Positions 1-8,361 of a DNA stretch of 19,217 nt are shown piece by piece. Under the pieces are notes generated by a model, which was given only the letters and a program-made list of their open reading frames with translations, did no database searches and was not told where the DNA came from. The stretch's first letter is position 1; each line of letters begins with the position of its first letter. The position numbers and the translations under genes are program-made. Origin of the DNA: Dunaliella salina (Eukaryota > Chlorophyta > Chlorophyceae > Chlamydomonadales > Dunaliellaceae); contig MU069472.1 in the NCBI GenBank assembly GCA_002284615.2, positions 374,962 through 394,178 of the forward strand, given 5' to 3'.

Positions 1-102
1 ACCTCCCGTCTATGCTACATCAAATGTTGCAGGTCGCCTCTTGGTCATGCTCTATACCTTCTTTTTCTTCCTCACTTTCTTTCATGTTGCTTGCTTGCAC
101 AG
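1..102 (+). other. 3' end of an intron with splice acceptor
   Basis: This stretch reads as the tail of a spliceosomal intron. It contains a long pyrimidine-rich run (about 56-90, mostly T and C) followed by TTGCTTGCACAG, with the AG acceptor at 101-102. Sequence after the AG opens a protein-like frame, which supports a real acceptor. The intron's 5' end lies outside the window. Confidence 0.5.
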
Positions 103-218
103 ACGGTGCAATTCATCATGGAGCGCCAGATTGCCGGGCTGGGGATCGACACAGCCTCCACAGATGTCAGCAACAGCACAAACTTTTTTGTGCAGAAGCT
201 TGTCTTGAGTGCTGGTGG
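103..218 (+). CDS. Internal coding exon of an unrecognised nuclear gene (partial)
   Basis: I do not recognise the product. Read from base 103 in phase 0, the exon encodes about 38 residues with balanced composition, beginning TVQFIMERQIAGLG and ending FFVQKLVLSAGG. The other two frames are Cys/His/Gln-rich or contain a stop, which favours this frame. It is flanked by a good acceptor (pyrimidine tract plus CACAG at 98-102). There are two possible donors: GTGAGC at 219 (the better consensus) and GTGGGT at 215. Without splicing the frame meets TGA at 220-222, so a donor here is needed. Using donor 215 and an acceptor at 2817-2818 would join this exon in frame to the Ala/Gln-rich exon at 2821; donor 219 would not. 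That joining is inference. The exon is short, so a chance open stretch remains possible. Confidence 0.45.
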
Positions 219-232
219 GTGAGCCAGTGCAT

Positions 233-250
233 TGCGCGTGCGCGTGCGCA

Positions 251-306
<56 letters not shown>
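233..306. repeat. Alternating purine-pyrimidine tract with (GT)n microsatellite
   Basis: Every base from 233 to 306 alternates pyrimidine and purine (74 bp). The first 20 or so are CG-rich (GCGCGTGCGCGTGCGCACAC) and the rest is about 26 GT units. Such tracts are classic left-handed Z-DNA formers. It sits just inside the probable intron, 14 bp after the donor at 219. Confidence 0.9.
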
Positions 307-307
<1 letters not shown>

Positions 308-479
308 CGGAGCCCACTCAATCTTGTTGTGATACCCTGCAGTGTTGCCTGCCTGCCCTTCATGTGATCGTGAGGACGTGTCGGTTGTTTTGCATAGCCA
401 TAAGAATGGCCATAAATGGACAATCATGCAAGGAGCCTTTTTGGCGTTCATGATGTTGTAAGGAAGCATGCCAAGCAGA

Positions 480-845
480 TCACAAGCTGGCATTGCACCA
501 AGCTGAAGAGTGCCACAATTATGAATTTTGAACTGGTGCAGCATGCTTACGGGCAAGCTTGCAGGCAGGAGCAGCTTGTGATGTTGTTTGAGCCTTGCAA
601 GCATGCATGCAGTAAAATACATATGCGGTGCACGACCTTTCCTACCCTGGCCTATGAGCTTGTGGTTCAAGCCTTGCAGGCGAGCATGCAGCAAGGCAGA
701 TAGCCATTGTATGACCTCTCCAATTAAAGCCTACGAGGTTCGGATTCTAGCCTTGCAGCAAAAAGGATTCACATTGCATGGCCCTCTCAAATTATGGCCT
801 GTGAGCTTCTGCCACAAGCCTTGCAGGAACGCATGCAACAGAGGG
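480..845. repeat. Degenerate ~79-bp tandem repeat
   Basis: A GCCTTGCA core followed by a GCATGCA-type segment recurs at about 592, 671, 750 and 818, with an earlier relative near 555. Spacings are 79, 79 and 68 bp. Between cores are related stretches ending in a 'cctctcaaattatggcc'-like block. The units are strongly diverged, so the array is old. The short open frames over it are by-products. Confidence 0.55.
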
Positions 846-856
846 CTTGGGTGATG

Positions 857-985
857 GGGTTGCTTGAAGGCCGATGCAGAGGGCTTGCATGACAGGGTTG
901 CTTGAAGGCCGAAGCAATACGAACGGGCCGCTTGCAGGCTGAAGTTAAAATGACGGTGTTGCTCGCAGGCCGAAGTTGGAGGTCC
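857..985. repeat. Short tandem repeat, ~31-38 bp units
   Basis: Variants of GGGTTGCTTGAAGGCCGA occur near 857, 894, 925 and 955. The first two are nearly identical over 17 bp and the last two are diverged (GGGCCGCTTGCAGGCTGA and GGTGTTGCTCGCAGGCCGA). It directly follows the 79-bp array. Confidence 0.55.
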
Positions 986-1018
986 ATGGAAGAAAGGAGG
1001 CACACTTTGAGTTGTGAG

Positions 1019-1160
1019 ATGCGCTCAAGAGTTGCCCTGTGATAAGTGTGCGCTTTGTCGTGTGCATACAAATTCCAAATCAATGTACAATGCACTCAAA
1101 AGTTGCCCTGTGATGGGCCTGCACTTTGTTGTGCGCAGACAAATTCCAACTGAAAAACCT
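1019..1160. repeat. Two-unit 71-bp tandem duplication
   Basis: ATGCGCTCAAGAGTTGCCCT at 1019 and ATGCACTCAAAAGTTGCCCT at 1090 begin two units. Each continues through a CACTTTGT-like segment to CAAATTCCAA. The end of the second unit merges into the 138-bp array that follows. Confidence 0.65.
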
Positions 1161-1565
1161 GGACCTGTGTCGTGTCCCGCCCACAAGGTGCCTGGCCATC
1201 GTGGCGCCCTTGAAAGTGGCAGGCGCTGTGCAGGTGCGTGCTGGATGAGGTTGTTGGTTGACATTGCGCGGCGCAAGAAAGTTCCAATTAAACACCTGGA
1301 TCTGTATGAGTGTCCCAGCCACAAGGTGCCTGGCCATCGTGGCGCCCTGGAAAATGGCAGGCGCTGTGCAGGTGCGAGCTGGTGGAAGTTGCTGATTGAC
1401 ATCCAAGGGCGCGGACAAATTCCGACTCAAAACCTGGACTTGTGTCGTGTCCGGGGCACAAGGTGCCTGGCCATCGTGGCGCACAAGGTGCCTGGCCATC
1501 GTGGCGCCCTTGAAAGTGAGAGGCGCTGTGCAGCCGCGTGCTGGTGGAAGTTGTTGATCGCTGTT
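1139..1565. repeat. 138-bp tandem repeat, three units
   Basis: Each unit has an AAATTCC segment, a CACCTGGATCTGT-like segment, the highly conserved core ACAAGGTGCCTGGCCATCGT and a GGCGCTGTGCAG segment. Cores start at 1183, 1321 and 1458, giving periods of 138 and 137 bp. In the third unit the core is itself duplicated with a 25-bp period (second copy at 1483). Because 138 is a multiple of three, an ORF of about 205 codons stays open across the array. I see no protein family in it and treat it as a repeat by-product. Confidence 0.75.
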
Positions 1566-1728
1566 CAATGGAATCATCTGACCAGGTGCACCCTCGGAAA
1601 GGTGGCAAGTGCTGAGCGCTTGCTGTTTTGATACCAGCCACTTGTCATGGCCATGGTCCATTAATGTGAAAGCAGGGCCAGCCCAGCCAGGAAGTGCTGT
1701 CTACCCGACAGTGTCTCTCTGCAAGCAC

Positions 1729-2260
1729 TGCCTGGCATTGCATCTGTGCACACATTGCCTGGCATTGCATCTGTGCACACAGGCAGTGTGTGCATCATAT
1801 CTGTGCACACACTGCCTGGCATTGCATCTGTGCACACAATGCCTGGCATTGCATCCGTGCAATTGCTGGCTGCCTGGAATTGCATCTATGCAATCGCTGA
1901 CTGCCTGGCATTGCATCCGTGCAATTGCTGGCTGCCTGGCATTGCATCTGTGCAATCGCTGACTGCCTGGCATTGCATCCGTGCAATCGCTGGCTGCCTG
2001 GCATTGCATCCGTGCAATCGCTGGCTGCCTGGAATTGCCTCTGCGCAATTGCTGGCTGCCAGCATTGCATCCGTGCAATTGCTGGCTGCCTGGCATTGCC
2101 TCTGTGCAATCGCTGGCTGCCTGGCATTGCATCCGTGCAATGGCTGCCTGCTTGGCATCATATCAGTACAAGGGCTGCCTGGCATACAACTGCACGTCGC
2201 AGCTGCGCAGGCACTGCCTGGCATCAAATCCATGCAAGCACTGCATGGCATTGAATCTGT
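1729..2260. repeat. Minisatellite of 27- and 31-bp units with hairpin core
   Basis: Units begin TGCCTGGCATTGCAT. Starts at 1729, 1756, 1813 and 1840 give a 27-bp subtype ending in GTGCACAC. Starts at 1871, 1902, 1933, 1964, 1995, 2026, 2057, 2087 and 2118 give a 31-bp subtype ending in GTGCAATCGCTGGC. Most 31-bp units hold the perfect hairpin ATTGCA-N4-TGCAAT. Units decay after about 2150. Long open frames on both strands here are artefacts of the periodicity. Confidence 0.85.
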
Positions 2261-2389
2261 GCGAGGCAAATGCCAAGATGACGCAGCCATCTCCGCAAGG
2301 GAGCCTCCTGCGCAGCAAATGGAAATCTGCTGATCAAGGCATACTTCATGCTGCATGCCAGCAATCTTGAAGCAGGCCTGGCACGTCCA

Positions 2390-2610
2390 TGTCCACACAA
2401 GCCATCTTGAAAACAAAGAAAGCTTAATGCTGCATGACCCAACCAGCCATCCTAGAGCAGGCCAGGCACTGTGTTTGGCTGGACCAGCCATTTTGGAAGC
2501 AAAGAAGAGCTGATGCTGTGTGGCCAGGCCAGCCCTCTAAAAGCATGCCAGGCACTGCTTATGGCCGGACCAGCCATCTTGGAAGCAAAGATGTTCTGAT
2601 GCTACATGAG
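2390..2610. repeat. ~86-bp tandem repeat, about three units
   Basis: GGACCAGCCATTTTGGAAGC at 2481 and GGACCAGCCATCTTGGAAGC at 2567 are 86 bp apart, and GCCAGGCACTG recurs at 2461 and 2547 with the same spacing. A diverged first unit (AGCCATCTTGAAAACAAAG) lies near 2399. All share a GATGCTGCATG-like end. Confidence 0.65.
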
Positions 2611-2784
2611 CAGACCTGCCACCTTAGATGGCAGGTGTGGCAATGCATGACCAGGGCTGCCATCTGACGCAATATGTTTGCTATCCTACGCCACATGCCA
2701 AGAACTTCCTTTTGCTTTCCTTGCCTTCATATCCCACCATGGTGCCTATTTGCATGTCTGTGGTGGCGCACATGTTATGTGATT

Positions 2785-2818
2785 CCCCCCCCCCCCCCCC
2801 TCCCCCCCACACACACAG
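2785..2818 (+). promoter_or_regulatory. Oligo-C tract and candidate splice acceptor
   Basis: Sixteen C residues (2785-2800), one T, seven more C and then an ACACACACAG run end in an AG at 2817-2818. It is a nearly pure pyrimidine tract followed by CAG, so it can serve as a branch-distal splice acceptor. A second acceptor candidate is TTCTTGTGCCGCAG ending at 2853. Both leave the downstream Ala-rich frame open. Neither can be proved without transcript data. Confidence 0.35.
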
Positions 2819-2820
2819 CC

Positions 2821-4577
2821 ATGTCTTCCTGTGATTATGTTCTTGTGCCGCAGGCACCGGCGCGCGTGACTGTGATGGTGCCCAAAGCACCGCCAGAGCC
2901 AGGCCCATCCTCCGTTCCCCCAGCTTTTGGTGCTGCTAGTGGTGATGCCGCTGGCGCAACAAAACCAGAAGGAGAGGCTGTCCATGCTGATGCAGCAAAG
3001 CCAGAGGGTGAGGTGGGCGATGCTGCCAGAGCAGTAAAGCCAGAGAGAGAAGCAGGCAAAGCTGCTGGTGTAGCAAAGCCAGAGGGAGAGGTGGGCGATG
3101 CTGCTGGTGCAGCAAAGCCAGAGGGAGGGGCAAGCGGAGCTTCTGGAGTACCAGAACCAGAGGGAGGTTCGAGCAAAGCTGCTGGTGCAGCAAAGCCAGA
3201 GGGAAAGGCAAGCAAGGCTGACAGCATCGACCCTGCAGCCACAGCAGCAGCAGCAGCGGTGGCAGCGGCAGGCTTGGCAGGGTCCGGCCGTGCTGGCGCC
3301 TCCCCTCATGCTCCTGGTGCACAAGCTCTCCTTGCTGCTGTTGCTGCTGCTGCTGGTGCTGCCCATGAATGTTCACAGCCGGAGCCGGAAGGGCAGCCTG
3401 CAGCAGCGCGAGCTGGCGCATCCGTGCCTCCCTCAGGAGGTGGTGCGAAGACGCCTGGAGGCTCTGGGAAGGCCAATTCTAGAGGTGGGAAGGGGGGAGG
3501 AGGGAAAGGAGAGTCAAAAGCGGGTGGCGGAAGTGGTGTGGGGACAGCAGGTGGTGCAACGGGTGCCGCGGATGCACCACCTCCCCTAGTGCGGCCCAAG
3601 GCCACGAAGCGCACAGCGGAAATCCCAGGGCTAGCTCCAGGTCACCTACCATTCATGGCAGCGGGAGGGCCACCTGCAACAGCGGCAGCAGCAACAGCAG
3701 CCAATGCGCCTGCCACACACTCCATTCCCGCCTTGACTGCCACACCAGCGACCACAAACAAGGTTCCAGCGCACGCCGCAGCTGGAGCCATGCCGCAAGG
3801 AAGTCTTCCTGGGTGCAACATTCCTCTGCCGCTGTTGCTCGCCACTGCACACAACCTCGGTTGGCCCCAGCTGGTCCCTGGCGCAATTCCAGTCCCCGCT
3901 GCACCTTTGCTGCCACAGTTGGTTTCTGGAGCAAACAACATCAGTTTGCCCCAGTCGTCTCCCAGTGCACCCTCCCTGGGGCTGCCCTCCTTCACAGCCC
4001 TCAACACCAGTGCAGCAAATACAGCTGCTACCCCAATCAACAACTGCGCTGCACTTGCCAATGCTGACCCCACCCACACCAGTGCTGCGCATGCCACTGC
4101 CACCCCAATCACAGGCACTGCTGCACACACAGCTGCAAACACAATCACCACGCCTTCAGCCACTGGCACTGCAGCCCCTGCTATTCCTTCCCTTTCTGCT
4201 GCTGCTCCTGGTGCTGCTCTTGCTGCTGCGCCCCTTGCTGCTACTGCTGATGCTGCGCCCCCTCCGTCCTCAGCGATGCATCAAGCTCTGCAAGTACTGG
4301 CGTCTGCGCACGTATCTGCGCAGCAGCAACACCAGCAACAGCAGGGACATGTTGGCCAAGATCCTGGGCTAGCGCTGCAGCACCCCCCTACTGCACCAGC
4401 ACCTTCGCCAGCGCAGCAGCAGCAGCAACCACAGCAGCAGCAAGGTGGGCCTTCCTCCGAAGTGCAGCAGCCGAGCACAAGGCTTGCAACGCATCAAACC
4501 CCGATGCTGGAGCAGCAGCCACCACCACAGCCATCACAGCAGCAGCAGCAACAGCAGCAGCCACCACCACAACTACC

Positions 4578-4643
<66 letters not shown>

Positions 4644-4688
4644 ACCACAACAACCACAGCAGCAGCAGCAGCAGCCACCACAACAACN

Positions 4689-4728
<40 letters not shown>

Positions 4729-4824
4729 ACCACAACAACCACAGCAGCAGCAGCAGCAGCCACCACAACAACCACAGCAGCAGCAGCAGCAGCCACCACC
4801 ACCACCACCACCACCACAACCACT

Positions 4825-4876
<52 letters not shown>
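2821..4876 (+). CDS. Ala/Pro/Gln-rich low-complexity protein, exon or single-exon gene
   Basis: I do not recognise the family. The frame is open from 2674, but before 2821 it looks like intron (oligo-C, CACA). The ATG at 2821 (context GCCATGT) is the first plausible start; an exon could instead begin at 2819 or 2854. Residues about 45-125 carry seven copies of a 13-residue repeat centred on KPEGE plus Ala/Gly. Then follow Ala-rich runs, a Gly/Lys-rich patch (GGKGGGGKGES), a long Ala/Thr/Pro/Leu segment with no globular signature, and a Gln/Pro-rich tail. There is no signal peptide or membrane segment, which suggests a disordered nuclear or scaffolding protein. At 4688 an N inserts one base: the Gln frame continues only if the N is ignored, and then meets TAG at 4874. 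If the N is a real base, the frame runs as poly-Ala/Thr to a stop at 4951-4953. The true C-terminus is therefore uncertain. Confidence 0.5.
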
Positions 4877-4885
4877 CAGCAGCAA
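4515..4885. repeat. CAG/CAA-CCA trinucleotide repeat tract with an N
   Basis: This stretch is almost entirely CAG units interspersed with CCACCACAACAACCA blocks, encoding Gln runs broken by Pro-Pro-Gln-Gln. The block pattern on both sides of the N at 4688 is nearly the same. The N may therefore mark a collapsed or joined repeat rather than one unknown base. Repeat length here should not be trusted. Confidence 0.85.
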
Positions 4886-5470
4886 CTGCAGTTGGCGACG
4901 CCGCTGCGAGGGCACCCTCAACTGCCAGCCAAATAGGTGCACCAGCCAAATAAAGGGGAAAGAAAGTACTCGGGGACCAGTGAACCAATGCGAACATCAA
5001 TGATGGAAAAGGGAACCCAAGGCGAAATTGCCCTGAACCAGCAAAGCTGTGGCTTGATATCAGGGCTAGGGGCAATCTGGAGGGTACATAATGGTGGGGT
5101 GTGCCCTATTTTTATGTTAATAAGGATTTTTCCCCTTCTGTGTTGATTGACACAGTGATTGACCCACATTGTCCTTTCGGTGGATTGCCTGAGGATTGCC
5201 TGAGGAGTAGAATGCAGGGCGTTTCAGTGCTCTTTTACCCCAGATAATATGTTTTTGTGATTCTTTGCCGTTGATGATGCTATCCTTGGACACTGTGACC
5301 TGCATGCGCATCACAAGAGGGAAAAGGAGAAAAGCCTTGTGCATTTTGTACTTTAAGCCGTGGTATCAGCGTTGACCACTGGGTCCCTCCTCAATGCACG
5401 CTGGCCGCGGTCCAGTGCATAAGTTTACTTTATGTCAGGTGCGAGGATGTGGACGCAGACAACAGGGAAT
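4877..5470. other. Probable 3' untranslated / intergenic DNA, no gene seen
   Basis: After the Gln tract there are only short open frames and the composition becomes AT-richer (for example TATTTTTATGTTAATAAGG near 5107). An 11-bp direct duplication GGATTGCCTGA occurs at 5182-5203. I see no clear TGTAA polyadenylation signal close to the stop; the nearest TGTAA I noticed, near 5711, is inside LINE-derived DNA. Confidence 0.35.
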
Positions 5471-5712
5471 GATGAACCTCATAAACTAGACTTTCTCCGC
5501 CCACTTCATGCCCTTTCAGTTCGTTTGCCCCCAAACTTGCTATTGCTAGGCGCGCTGTTGAAAAAAAAGAAATACCTCTCACAGCCAGGTTCTAGAGCCT
5601 AGTGCCTCTAGTAACCCTCCAGATCCCCATTAGCATCTTCTGTCTCAAATCTTATGGTGGAGGGGGCTCACAGCTCTTCAAAAATGAGCCAATGCGTCTC
5701 TTTTTCCTTTTG
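5471..5712 (+). pseudogene. LINE 3'-end fragment, copy 1 (decayed)
   Basis: This is a diverged copy of the LINE tail seen at 5723-6055. Shared landmarks in the same order are CTTCATGCCC, CGCGCTGTTGAAAA (5551), CACAGCCAGG, TCTAGAGCC, CTAGTAACCCTCCAGATCC, ATTAGCAT and TGAGCCAATG. The offset to copy 2 is 345-348 bp. The coding part is broken by frameshifts and stops. The start of homology near 5471 is approximate. 3' untranslated similarity extends to about 5712, next to the start of copy 2. Confidence 0.6.
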
Positions 5713-5722
5713 TAAACTTACT

Positions 5723-6055
5723 AACGCTAAAGCTGTTACAATTCACCCTATTCTCCTGGGTGTAGGTGGAACTATTACACTGAGCATACCCTGAAGCATT
5801 TCAAACATCTAGGTTTGGATCACCAGGCTGCCACGAAGCTTGCTCAACAGCTTCATGCCCATTCTGTTCAATATGCCCACAAACTAGTCACCATCCGCCG
5901 CGCTATTGAAAACAAGAATACTTCCCACAGCCAGGCTCTAGAGCCAGGTGCTTCTAGTAACCCTCCAGATCCACATTAGCATTCTCTTTCTCATACCTTG
6001 TTGTGGAATGGGCACAGAGCTCTTTTTTGAGCCAATGTGCTTCTTTTCCTTAATT
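5723..6055 (+). pseudogene. LINE reverse-transcriptase ORF C-terminus, copy 2 (5'-truncated)
   Basis: This is the best-preserved copy. From 5723 one frame gives HPILLGVGGTI, then a one-base deletion near 5776 moves to a frame giving YTEHTLKHFKHLGLDHQ and continuing to SNPPDPH with stop TAG at 5977-5979, about 85 residues in all. From memory, a 'hydrophobic-(V/L)GVGG/GCRG' segment followed by a helical tail resembles the region after the reverse-transcriptase domain in LINE ORF2 proteins. No catalytic motif is present, so the family call is inference. Recurrence of the same tail three times in the window supports a mobile element. The 3' untranslated part runs to about 6055. The copy is truncated at its 5' side, as LINE copies usually are. 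Confidence 0.55.
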
Positions 6056-6158
6056 GATGTAGGGAAAGTTTCTCTGCCTACGTTGTTTTTTCTTTCTTCT
6101 TTCTTTGATGCAGGGAGAGTTTCTCCACCTTCGTAGTTTTCTTTCCTTTCTGCGTCGG
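6056..6158. repeat. Two-unit 51-bp tandem duplication
   Basis: GATGTAGGGAAAGTTTCTCT at 6056 and GATGCAGGGAGAGTTTCTCC at 6107 start two related units, each followed by a CCTACGTTGTTTT / CCTTCGTAGTTTT segment and T/C-rich DNA. It adjoins the end of LINE copy 2 and may be part of its 3' terminus. Confidence 0.6.
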
Positions 6159-6159
6159 A

Positions 6160-6984
6160 GCACAGCTGACCATGATGTAGAGACATGTTGGTTCAGCGAT
6201 GCTGGTGCTCCAAGGTGAGCAGATGAAATTGCCTTATGGGAAGACAAGCATTGAGGTCATCCCCATGCATGCCATACGGCAGAAACCCCACCCCTTTCCA
6301 CAAAGGGAAGAAAAGCCAGAGGCCATGTGAATTAATGGAAGAGCCCCTGACTGGAAAGTTAGAGGCCTCACCAGAAGACAGGCCCTCATGATGGGGACAA
6401 CCACTTCAAAATAATGGAAATCCAGCAACTTGCAAGTGAAAGAAGTCGAGATCTAGCAACTTGCAGGAGGAAACAGCTGAAAGAGGGAGGTGAGTGCTGC
6501 TGACCTTCGGGTTACAGGAGAAAGAGAAGGCCAGTCAAAATGGCTGACTCATTGCCTGCTCATGAAAAATAAGTAGTTCATGTAAAAGGAATAAAGCTTA
6601 TTATTGCTTTGATTCAAAGAAGATGACATGTGATAAGACTGTATATGGTGAATGCAGGCAAGTAAGGAGCCATCTGATAGGAAGGGTGAGATAGAGAGAG
6701 GAGAGGAACGGAAAACAAGGAAGCTCCCTTTGGCCGAATGCTGCTGACCTTCCCACCTTTCTGCATCGCAGTGGCGAGGAGCAGATGAAGTCCATTTGCA
6801 GCAGCTGTGCACACTTAGGCACATCGTGCTTGACCAAAAAAATCAAGCTCAGCATGCTGCAAGGCAGCTTTTCAGCTGACTTTTCAGCACATGCTTAGGG
6901 TTGGCCAGATCCGTAGGTGTATAATATACGTTGGAAATGTGGGTATAATACAGACCAAGTTTCCCCGCGGAATGAGTAAAAGTA
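6160..6984. other. No gene recognised
   Basis: Only short open frames in several phases are present and none resembles a known protein. A small direct repeat (ATCCAGCAACTTGCAAG / ATCTAGCAACTTGCAGG, near 6419 and 6450) is the only structure I noted. The stretch separates LINE copies 2 and 3. Confidence 0.4.
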
Positions 6985-7375
6985 CAGAACTACATATGGG
7001 TACGGAACACAGTGCACCTACGGTATTTGTACGCATTTGGGATCCTGATACACAGCACGACCGGCCCTACACAGTGGATAACCCATGTGCAGCAGCCTGT
7101 GTGTTGTACCATTCATCATGGGATCATGCATACCCCCTTCAACATTTTGAGCTACTGGACAGGACCGCCAAGATGCCATCGAGCTTGCTCACAAACTTCA
7201 TGTCCATCTGTCATGCCCCCGAGGGCATGCTTCGGAATTGAAAACTAAAATCCCTCTCACAAACAACCAAATTCTAGAGCCTCAAGCTTCCAGCAGCCCT
7301 CCAGATCCTAACTAGGCCTTTCCATTGCAAAATTGTGTGATGAAAGGGACTCGCGGACTTTGTAAGAGGATTTTT
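6985..7375 (+). pseudogene. LINE RT ORF C-terminus, copy 3 (diverged)
   Basis: This copy reaches further upstream than the other two. A frame around 7023-7085 gives VFVRIWDPDTQHDRPYTVDN. After frameshifts, a second frame from about 7158 gives RQDAIELAHKLHVHLS and ends ILEPQASSSPPDPN with TAG at 7313-7315. That ending parallels ALEPGASSNPPDPH of copy 2. Nucleotide landmarks TCTAGAGCC and CCCTCCAGATCC are shared, and weak similarity continues into the 3' untranslated part to about 7360. It is more diverged than copies 1 and 2, so it is older or from a different subfamily. The upstream boundary is uncertain. Confidence 0.5.
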
Positions 7376-8160
7376 CTTTTTAGATCAATAGGTCGACTCA
7401 GGGGGTGTTTACATCCAGAGTCAGGCTCTTCATTGTATTTGTGTTCACAATCATGGGTAATTGCTCGAGGACTTTTCTTTAATTCCCCGAGGGGGTCAGC
7501 TAATCATGCGCCTAAAAGAAAAGGAAAAGAAAACTCTATGCAGGCCAGGGGCTGCGTGCATTAAGGGAAGGTCACCAACTAACAAGCTAGCAAACTAGCA
7601 GTGGCCTCACCATGGTTCTGGCCAGAAGGCTCTCAGATCCTACACTAGACACAGCTAGACTAGGAGAGAGAGAGAGCCATAAACAGAGCTGATAATGAGC
7701 CCAATATGCTCCTATTTTGCATTTACAGTGTGCCCACTCACAGCCACTCCATCTGATTGGGACAACTTAAGCTGTTATTAGATGTGTCTGGAGCTACAAA
7801 GTACCAAAGCATATGCTCAATTTGAGCAGCTCAAATTTGGGTGACTCACCCTGTGTGTTTAGATAGATCGGGCTGAAGCTCACATGGGGCTTGTAAACCC
7901 TGATTTGGTGCATTTTATGGAAAATGGCATGTCCCCACAACACACCTACGACTGGATCTTTTTGTTGCAAAAATCTCAAATCACCAGGAAGCGCCCAATT
8001 GTGCGCAGTGGGTGGTCAGGTTTGGAGTTATGGTGGTGGAAACTAGGGCTCGTGCCGCGGCAAATTAATCACGTGCCCTTTACATGGCATTTAACTACCC
8101 TAGCTAGTGCGGCACTGAAAATGGCTAGCAGAGGAAGTTTCTGAACTGCCAGTGGGTAGG
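7376..8160. other. No gene recognised; pre-insertion DNA of the LTR element
   Basis: The longest ATG frame (7884-8144, 86 codons) has no recognisable motif. There is a CTAGCAAACTAGCA stretch near 7588 and a short GA run near 7663. The last bases precede the target duplication of the LTR element at 8161. Confidence 0.4.
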
Positions 8161-8165
8161 GGCAC
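8161..8165. repeat. Target-site duplication, left (GGCAC)
   Basis: GGCAC immediately precedes the left LTR and is repeated exactly at 11526-11530 after the right LTR. Five bases is the usual length for LTR-retrotransposon integrases. Confidence 0.9.
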
Positions 8166-8341
8166 TGTTAAGGTGTAGTGGTTACATGGCTGGCTGACGC
8201 TGGCGAGGTAGACGAGATGAGGGGGATTAACTCCTTTACATGTGTAGTTGATATCAATTAAAAAGACCAACACTCAAGATCAGAGGCAAGGTTCACACTT
8301 TCTCACAGATATACTGTTCCAACTGATTAAAGTTTATGACA
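8166..8341 (-). repeat. LTR of the LARD (3' LTR by orientation)
   Basis: 176 bp. It differs from the partner at 11350-11525 by six single-base changes and no indels. Plus-strand ends are TGTTAAGG and TATGACA, giving TG...CA termini on both strands. Confidence 0.92.
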
Positions 8342-8345
8342 GTTC

Positions 8346-8361
8346 GGCCCCCCCTCTCAAG
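8346..8361 (-). promoter_or_regulatory. Polypurine tract of the LARD
   Basis: On the minus strand this reads CTTGAGAGGGGGGGCC, ending 4 nt before the TGTCAT start of the 3' LTR. A G-rich purine run next to the 3' LTR is the standard second-strand primer of LTR retrotransposons. The gypsy element in this window has a similar one (AAGAGGGGGAG). Confidence 0.75.

Noticed and set aside
233..320. Telomere-like or CRISPR-like reading of the GT repeat
   Set aside because: It is a plain dinucleotide repeat with no spacers and no TTTAGGG/TTTTAGGG-type units.
1014..2490. Long ORFs on both strands across the tandem-repeat arrays
   Set aside because: Unit lengths that are near multiples of three or contain few stops keep frames open by periodicity. 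The peptides are Cys/His/Trp-rich repeats with no known family and occur on both strands.
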